Shown here: in pieces, positions 6,623-11,033 of the stretch
Position numbering within the stretch: position 1 is the first letter of the stretch
Layout of the letters: every line of letters starts with the position of its first letter
From: Candidatus Latescibacterota bacterium
GTDB lineage: Bacteria > Latescibacterota > MVCY01
DNA length: 15,921 bases
Assembly (NCBI GenBank): GCA_030629295.1
Contig: DAOVPH010000011.1
Span: 1-15,921, forward strand
Direction of reading: 5' to 3'
The notes under the pieces: generated by a model
Databases searched by the model: none
What the model saw: only the letters and a program-made list of their open reading frames with translations
What the model was told of the DNA's origin: nothing
Made by a program: the position numbers and the translations under genes

Positions 6623-6753
6623 ACCTAACAAATCGCTGCATTTCGACCGCACGAGACGGCCGCAAATTAGGTCTGGTGCTGCAAATGAGGGTTAGTTATG
6701 ATTCAGACGCAGTTCCACAAATACCGTGCGGCGGATGGGTTTCGTCGTTAGAT
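6623..6753 (+). repeat. attC recombination site (long form)
   Basis: Left arm: ACCTAAC (6623-6629), AAATC, GCT, extra G (6638), CATTTCG, extra A (6646), CCGCACG. Right arm: CGTGCGG (6725-6731), CGGATG, GGT, spacer TTCGTC, core GTTAGAT (6747-6753). CGGATG pairs with CATTTCG if one T is bulged, and GCT pairs with GGT using wobbles. The loop is about 71 bases, making a 131-base site, within the known attC range. An alternative core-like GTTAGTT at 6691 fits the stem less well. Confidence 0.65.
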
Positions 6754-6802
6754 GGCACACTCCAACGATTCAACTATAAGCCATTGAAAGGGGGTTTTCG
6801 CT

Positions 6803-7285
6803 ATGCCTGAATGGACTGTCCACGATAAATGGGCAAAACAATTGGGGATACCCGGAGCGGTTTCAAGGTTTATCAATCTCTTGATTGATAAACCTCAAAA
6901 GAATCAGGAGTATATGGACTTCTGCAACAGGAGTGCAACTATCTACAGAGGTGGCAAACCAACTAAAATGAATGCTGGTATGGTGGATCACCATGATTCA
7001 GGTAGGAACAACCCCGTTCTTGCGACAATCCATCTCAAGTTCCTGCGCAAAAAAGGGAATGAGTACGTAATGGCTTGGTATTTACACCAAACCCTAGATT
7101 ATCTCAAGTCGTGGGTGAACCTAAGCAATGAGATCAATCCTATTCCGCCTATCGAAGACATCCTCACAGACAAAAGAATACGGAAGAAGATAGGCGACCC
7201 TCAGGATCCTATAGTAGAGGCTGTCAGAACCTTTGTTGTGGAGCACTCAGGAGCAATACTTCAGGATTTGCGAGATTCCAAATGA
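6803..7285 (+). CDS. Cassette protein with clustered His/Asp residues, function unknown
   Basis: A 160-residue soluble protein, predicted mostly helical. His7-Asp8 (VHDKW), His63-His64-Asp65 (VDHHDSGR) and His95 (AWYLHQTLDY) form a spaced His/Asp pattern that could bind a metal in a helical HD-like or phospholipase C-like fold. The order does not match a canonical HD motif closely enough to name a family. The N-terminus MPEWTVHDKWAKQLGI recalls small archaeal and integron-cassette hypothetical proteins. The ATG at 6803 lies about 10 bases after AAAGGGGG. The gene begins 50 bases after the core site of the attC at 6623 and is followed by another attC 38 bases after its stop, so it is a clean single-gene cassette. 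Confidence 0.75.
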   Translation: MPEWTVHDKWAKQLGIPGAVSRFINLLIDKPQKNQEYMDFCNRSATIYRGGKPTKMNAGMVDHHDSGRNNPVLATIHLKFLRKKGNEYVMAWYLHQTLDYLKSWVNLSNEINPIPPIEDILTDKRIRKKIGDPQDPIVEAVRTFVVEHSGAILQDLRDSK

Positions 7286-7323
7286 AAAGTAGTCTCTTGA
7301 TAATGCCTGGTAAAAGTGAGGCC

Positions 7324-7384
7324 ACCTAACGAATGGATGCAGGCGGACCTCGTATACGCTCGGCCGCTGATCCTATCGTTAATA
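7324..7384 (+). repeat. attC recombination site (short form)
   Basis: Left arm: ACCTAAC (7324-7330), GAATG, GAT, extra G (7339), CAGGCGG, extra A (7347), CC. Right arm: GG, CCGCTG (7364-7369), ATC, spacer CTATC, core GTTAATA (7378-7384). One G in CAGGCGG is bulged. The hairpin loop holds the palindromic GTATAC. The inverse core is consensus; the core site departs from GTTRRRY at its last two bases. Length is 61 bases, typical of short attC sites. Confidence 0.75.
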
Positions 7385-7463
7385 TCCATTTTGTTGTGCA
7401 TAGCTCTTACCAAAAGAAAGTCGCGGCGGCGCTCAGGGGTATACACTAAGTAAGGTTTTGGCC

Positions 7464-7559
7464 GTGAATACGGAATACAGTGATGAGAAGCAGTTATTCT
7501 ATTGGTATACGGTCATCTTCGCCTCTGTAGTCTGGACCAAATGTCGCCAAGCCTGCTAA
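7464..7559 (+). CDS. Possible 31-residue small ORF before the next cassette gene
   Basis: A GTG at 7464 opens 31 codons ending in TAA at 7557-7559. That stop abuts the strong Shine-Dalgarno of the next gene, so coupled translation would be possible. The middle of the peptide (LFYWYTVIFASVVW) is hydrophobic and aromatic, as in tiny membrane proteins. The upstream TAAGG is only a fair ribosome-binding site. It may be chance. Confidence 0.2.
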   Translation: MNTEYSDEKQLFYWYTVIFASVVWTKCRQAC

Positions 7560-7573
7560 AGGAGGAACTATCA

Positions 7574-7852
7574 ATGAAGCTTGATATGGCCCAGTTTATT
7601 AACGATCGAGACGGTATGCTTCACTATTTAGCTAAGGAAAACGTTGTCCCTGTCAAAGCACCTCCGTGGGCAGATCACCCTTTTGAACTTCGGCGCAATG
7701 AGAAAACTCTAAGAGGCCAGATTGGCAAGCATCTCGTTGGCAGAGAGACAACCCCACTTGTCCTCGAGCTTTTGGGTGTGCGGGACGAGCAGTCTTGCAA
7801 AGCAGTGAGAAAACGAATCAAGCAGATTAGGCAACACTTCGGTTACTCATGA
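7574..7852 (+). CDS. Small orphan cassette protein
   Basis: 92 residues from the ATG at 7574, which follows a near-perfect AAAGGAGG 8 bases upstream; an in-frame TTG further upstream (7502) is less likely. The product is basic in its second half, ending RKRIKQIRQHFGYS, and contains APPWADHPFELRR (29-41). There are no cysteine clusters, signal peptide or membrane segment. I do not recognise a family. The basic C-terminal helix could contact nucleic acid, but this is speculation. It follows the attC at 7324 by 190 bases, and no clear attC lies between it and the gene at 8139. Confidence 0.65.
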   Translation: MKLDMAQFINDRDGMLHYLAKENVVPVKAPPWADHPFELRRNEKTLRGQIGKHLVGRETTPLVLELLGVRDEQSCKAVRKRIKQIRQHFGYS

Positions 7853-8138
7853 TAGCTTCTGAACCGAACGTAAGAACTGTCATTACATTATGGTTGCATA
7901 GGAAACTAAGAAGCTATTGTTGTATGTGGAGCGAGTGTCCCAGATTTTTGTCCCATAGCAAAGGCACTTGAACGCTTTGTACAACATTCGGCGAATTGGC
8001 AGCTAAGCATCATAACCATCGTCTGGCCGACAAGGCGCTGGCAGCACTACTATGATAAAGCTCCACTTGTTGGTGCTTCGACGGTATCGACTGTTTGATA
8101 AAGAGCCAGAGAAACCATAAAGTGGGGACAATTCAAAG
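7853..8138 (+). other. Gene-free 286-base interval with a start-less open frame
   Basis: No gene with a usable start is seen. One frame is open for 62 codons (about 7909-8097) without ATG, GTG or TTG; it would read VVCGASVPDFCPIAKALERF and onwards. It may be a decayed cassette gene. An attC would be expected here if the flanking genes are separate cassettes. The closest sequences (CATAAC near 8010 and GTTGGTG near 8070) do not form a standard attC stem. Confidence 0.3.
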
Positions 8139-8558
8139 ATGGCCAAAGAAGATCACAAGTCAGCCAGAATAGGCGTCTATCAATGTCGCCTTGATGGAAA
8201 CTTCATCTCGAAAGGGAAGTGGGTCACAGGGTATTACGGTCTGTTCCGGGAGGATATTCTCCATTCTAAGGTCATTCCGGATCTCCAAGATGCCAAACGC
8301 GTAGGCTGGGACTTCGACTTTCCGGTGCTCGTAGTGTCCTACTCTCTGGGCAAGGGTGATCCACCGAAGCCATTGCCACGGCCTCCAGGAAAACTCACTG
8401 TAAAATCAGCGGGAGGGGTGAACCGTCTTCGAAGGATGGTGGGTGTGCCGGTTCGGCGGAAGAAAATCCCGAAGACTGAAACTTGGGAAGCAGTAATCGA
8501 TGCTAAAGGTCAGGTTTCCAAAGTGCAAGGCCACAAGCTCAACTCCAGTGAGCTGTAA
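8139..8558 (+). CDS. Orphan cassette protein with proline-rich linker
   Basis: 139 residues from the ATG at 8139; only a weak GTGGGGA precedes it. Two parts are visible. Residues 1-72 have a beta-rich look (RIGVYQCRLDGNFISKGKW, FDFPVLVVSYSLGKG). A proline-rich linker (DPPKPLPRPPGK, 74-85) leads to a basic segment (VNRLRRMVGVPVRRKKIPK, 94-112) and a short tail. I do not recognise a family. The gene is followed 45 bases after its stop by the attC at 8604, which makes it a cassette gene. There is no signal peptide or membrane span. The basic segment would suit nucleic-acid binding, but nothing proves it. Confidence 0.65.
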   Translation: MAKEDHKSARIGVYQCRLDGNFISKGKWVTGYYGLFREDILHSKVIPDLQDAKRVGWDFDFPVLVVSYSLGKGDPPKPLPRPPGKLTVKSAGGVNRLRRMVGVPVRRKKIPKTETWEAVIDAKGQVSKVQGHKLNSSEL

Positions 8559-8603
8559 GCGAAGTTGTCTCAGGTCGGTCATGTTGCATTCCTGTGGTGG
8601 GCC

Positions 8604-8694
8604 TCCCAACCAGCCGCTCCAGCCGACGTTGGGGTTGGGCGTGGTTGGAAAGAAAAAGGTGGTTCGGGCCCAGTGCGGCTGAGCTTGGATAGGC
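8604..8694 (+). repeat. attC site with a damaged core
   Basis: Left arm: TCCCAAC (8604-8610), CAGCC, GCT, extra C (8619), CAGCCG, extra A (8626), CGTTGGG. Right arm: CCCAGTG, CGGCTG (8676-8681), AGC, a short 3-base spacer, then GATAGGC (8688-8694). The stem is perfect apart from two wobbles, with extra bases C and A six apart as in aadA-type attC. The core should read GTTRRRY; here the second base is A, so the G-TT cut point is lost. This would be the last attC of the array. Confidence 0.7.
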
Positions 8695-8721
8695 AAACAC
8701 AAGCTAAGGAGTTTCTGTAAC

Positions 8722-9693
8722 ATGTCAAGATTTATTGAGCGTTATCTCAAAAAGTCTCGACCGGAGGACATCTCTTACTCTGATTTTGAGCAATTCATTA
8801 GTCAGGGTATCGAGGAACACCAAACATTGGAGTACAAGCCTAGAGGCTTACTTGTCAAGCAGGACGGTAGCATAACTAAGTCCAGCAATCCCAGAGATAT
8901 TATTGGATTTTCGGCTTTAGCAAAATCGGTCGCCAGCTTCGCAAACTCGGAAGGTGGGTTACTTATCCTGGGAGTAAAGGAAAAGTCTGAAAAGCACAAG
9001 GGAACGGTCATAAAGGTGAGACCGGGTTCTATCAGTCCTCTGCCGCCGTCCGTGACACGCGAGAGGATAGAGAACAATCTAGCCGCCAAGATTCAATATC
9101 CAGTGGAAGGCATAACTATTGTTCCCTTGCGCAAATCGCTGAGAAGTAAACATTTCGTGTACTTGATTGATGTGCCACAAAGCGTTCGAGCTCCGCACCG
9201 GGTCAATGAACTGCATTACTACCAAAGGTATAATTTCACGACCTACGAGATGAAGCACTATCAGATTGCTGACCTGTTCGGAAGGCGATCAGCACCTGAC
9301 CTGACTATAGAAATTCAAAAAGCCAAGGGGATGAACGAAGACAGAGGCCACGTCACAATAGAACCCCTCATTATCAACAGGGGTCGGAGCGTTGCTAAGT
9401 TCGTAACGTGTATCTGTAGTATAGTTAATGAGTCTTGGGAAATCAAGCAGAGCCGATGGCATGTCTCTACCTCGAAAAGGACTTGTCAGTACTCCACAGG
9501 ATTCAACTCAGTGATTTACCCAGATATACCCACTAACACCGGATATGTTGAGTTTAGACCTAAAGGAACATCTGATGACCAAGAACTAATCTTGGGGTTC
9601 GGGATTTATGCTGAAAATATGACAGAAAAGAATATTTGTTTGCCAGTCAAACTCCCGCGGTCTGCCCAACAAGTCACTGCAGTCGGCCGCTAA
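8722..9693 (+). CDS. AlbA_2 (Schlafen-type) domain protein
   Basis: A 323-residue protein whose first ~185 residues match the AlbA_2/Schlafen core: HQTLEYKPRG (33-42) with the Glu-x-Lys typical of the family, SVASFANSEGGLLILGVKE (69-87), then LHYYQRYNFTTYEMKHYQIADLF (164-186), where family members read 'yYxRxgxxtxxM'. Glu31/Glu32 and Glu37 could be acidic site residues as in Schlafen nucleases; others of the family are annotated as putative DNA- or ATP-binding proteins. Residues 192-323 look beta-rich and I cannot name them. AAGGAG lies 10 bases before the ATG. The gene starts 27 bases after the attC at 8604, as a cassette gene would, but no attC follows, so it may be a stranded last cassette or a resident gene. 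Related proteins occur in anti-phage contexts. Confidence 0.8.
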   Translation: MSRFIERYLKKSRPEDISYSDFEQFISQGIEEHQTLEYKPRGLLVKQDGSITKSSNPRDIIGFSALAKSVASFANSEGGLLILGVKEKSEKHKGTVIKVRPGSISPLPPSVTRERIENNLAAKIQYPVEGITIVPLRKSLRSKHFVYLIDVPQSVRAPHRVNELHYYQRYNFTTYEMKHYQIADLFGRRSAPDLTIEIQKAKGMNEDRGHVTIEPLIINRGRSVAKFVTCICSIVNESWEIKQSRWHVSTSKRTCQYSTGFNSVIYPDIPTNTGYVEFRPKGTSDDQELILGFGIYAENMTEKNICLPVKLPRSAQQVTAVGR

Positions 9694-9814
9694 TGGAAGG
9701 CAACTGCAAATTATGCCCAATTCTGTTTTTAGAAGCCCGTTTTTATTGGGTTTGGTTTCGGACAAACCTCAGTGTGGCTGAACTCGGGCTTTGGGTCGAA
9801 AAAGGAGAAGAACT

Positions 9815-10891
9815 GTGAGTACCAGAATTCTTGACAGCAGTAAGAACAAAAAGCTCCAGCCTGTTCATGCCCTCTGGACGTTTTACGAACCAGCAAAGGC
9901 ACCCTACCGTTTTGACGCCCAAACAGTGGCAGACGCCAGAGAGTGGCAAAAAAGGACACGACAAGCCCTTCAGCAGACTTTGGGCTTTGAATCCCTACCG
10001 ACTGCACCTCTTTCGCCCAAAATAATTGAACGGATTGATAAAGGAGATTACATTCGCGAGAAGGTAATATTGAACACCTCTCGCGATTCTTTAATGCCTG
10101 TTTACTTACTAATTCCGAAACAATCCAGAAAACCTTGTCCAACTATTCTTGCCTTTCACGGGCATGGCTATGGGGTTAAAGATATTGTAGGGTTGTGGGA
10201 GGACGGAGAAGAAAGAGACACACCGGATGGCTATCATAAAGATTTCGCCGTAGCTGTGTGTAAGCACGGATTCATAGTTGCAGCCCCGGAAATATCATGC
10301 TTTGGGGAAAGACAAACGGATTTTTCCTATCTCAACACTGCTATTGGTCAGGGCATTCCCACAACTTGTACCCACACCGCAATGCTGGCCTTCCATCTCG
10401 GCGGGTCTGTAGTCGGACTGCGTGTTCAGGACGGAAAACGCCTTATTGACTATCTTGAAACACGAAAAGATGTGGATATAGAGAAACTTGGAGCCATGGG
10501 TATTTCAGGGGGTGGGATGCATACATTCTTTTCCACCTGTCTCGATGAACGAATCAAGGCATCTGTAATCAGCGGATACTATTGCACGTTTCGAGATAGT
10601 ATCCTGGCAATGAACCATTGTGCCTGCAATTTTGTTCCGGGATTGTATCAGTTTGGGGAAATGTACGATCTGGTGGGTTTGATTGCTCCCCGCCCATTGC
10701 TGATTGAAGCAGGTAACTATGACTGTATTTTTCCAATCAAGGCCGTGAAGAAAAGCGTGGCAAAGGCAAGGTCAGTGTACAGCGTTTTTGGTGCCAGAGA
10801 TCAGATACAGACAGATTATTTTGAGGGGCGACATCAAATTAGTGGGCGGCGCGCCTACGCTTTTCTTGCCGGAGTACTTTTGGATGCATAG
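9815..10891 (+). CDS. Alpha/beta hydrolase, dienelactone-hydrolase/acetylxylan-esterase-like
   Basis: The GTG at 9815 is preferred because AAAGGAG lies 8 bases upstream; the frame is open back to a TTG at 9791. The product is 358 residues. HGHGYG (115-120) is the oxyanion-hole strand. The nucleophile elbow is GISGGG (229-234) with Ser231. The acid is probably Asp303 in AGNYDCIFPI and the base His340 in FEGRHQIS, so the triad is complete and well spaced. APRPLLIEAG (291-300) is typical of this superfamily (Abhydrolase_7, acetylxylan esterase). About 100 N-terminal residues precede the fold, as in Abhydrolase_7. No signal peptide is seen, so it probably acts in the cytoplasm on a carbohydrate ester or a lactone. 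The 121 bases between the AlbA_2 gene and this start hold no attC and no clear terminator. Confidence 0.85.
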   Translation: MSTRILDSSKNKKLQPVHALWTFYEPAKAPYRFDAQTVADAREWQKRTRQALQQTLGFESLPTAPLSPKIIERIDKGDYIREKVILNTSRDSLMPVYLLIPKQSRKPCPTILAFHGHGYGVKDIVGLWEDGEERDTPDGYHKDFAVAVCKHGFIVAAPEISCFGERQTDFSYLNTAIGQGIPTTCTHTAMLAFHLGGSVVGLRVQDGKRLIDYLETRKDVDIEKLGAMGISGGGMHTFFSTCLDERIKASVISGYYCTFRDSILAMNHCACNFVPGLYQFGEMYDLVGLIAPRPLLIEAGNYDCIFPIKAVKKSVAKARSVYSVFGARDQIQTDYFEGRHQISGRRAYAFLAGVLLDA

Positions 10892-10914
10892 CGCGGTGAA
10901 ACCGCAATTAAATT

Positions 10915-10994
10915 GCCACAAAGGCACGAAGACACAAAGAGATTAAAGCTTTAATAATTCATATTTCTTCTTGGTGCCTTGGAGCCTTCGTGGC
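10915..10994. repeat. Imperfect inverted repeat filling an intergenic spacer
   Basis: GCCACAAAGGCACGAAGACA (10915-10934) is mirrored imperfectly by the complement of 10970-10994, which ends GCCTTCGTGGC. The centre carries a perfect 14-base palindrome (ATTAAAGCTTTAAT, 10942-10955). Near-palindromes of this 'CCACAAAGGCACGAAG' type recur between genes in many environmental bacterial genomes (from memory). It could be a miniature mobile repeat or act as a bidirectional terminator. Confidence 0.55.
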
Positions 10995-11033
10995 TGACGT
11001 TCCAGCGGCAATTATTCACCTAAAAGGATCACG

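Larger units (their letters stand above)
3526..8694 (+). mobile_element. Integron gene-cassette array without a visible integrase (CALIN-like)
   Basis: Five sites share the left-arm layout of attC: an inverse core ending in AAC (GAC in one), a 5-base spacer, three bases, an extra G or C, then CA, four or five bases, and GAC. Four of them continue into a complete hairpin with a right arm and core site. They separate short + strand genes, as cassettes do. Approximate cassette junctions are at 5407, 6747 and 7378. No tyrosine recombinase frame is present on either strand, so the block is a CALIN or the distal part of an integron whose integrase lies outside the window. The left boundary is uncertain; 3526 marks only the first recognisable half-site. 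Confidence 0.75.

Noticed and set aside
6604..6810. 68-codon + strand frame
   Set aside because: It lies across the attC at 6623-6753, overlaps the next gene start, and has no ribosome-binding site.
8500..8682. 60-codon + strand frame containing NQPLQPT
   Set aside because: The NQPLQPT peptide comes from translating the attC left arm at 8604; the rest overlaps the 139-aa gene in another frame.
9717..9752. CCCAAT/ATTGGG inverted repeat as a terminator of the AlbA_2 gene
   Set aside because: Only 6 AT-rich pairs around a long loop, and no T-run directly after the right arm.
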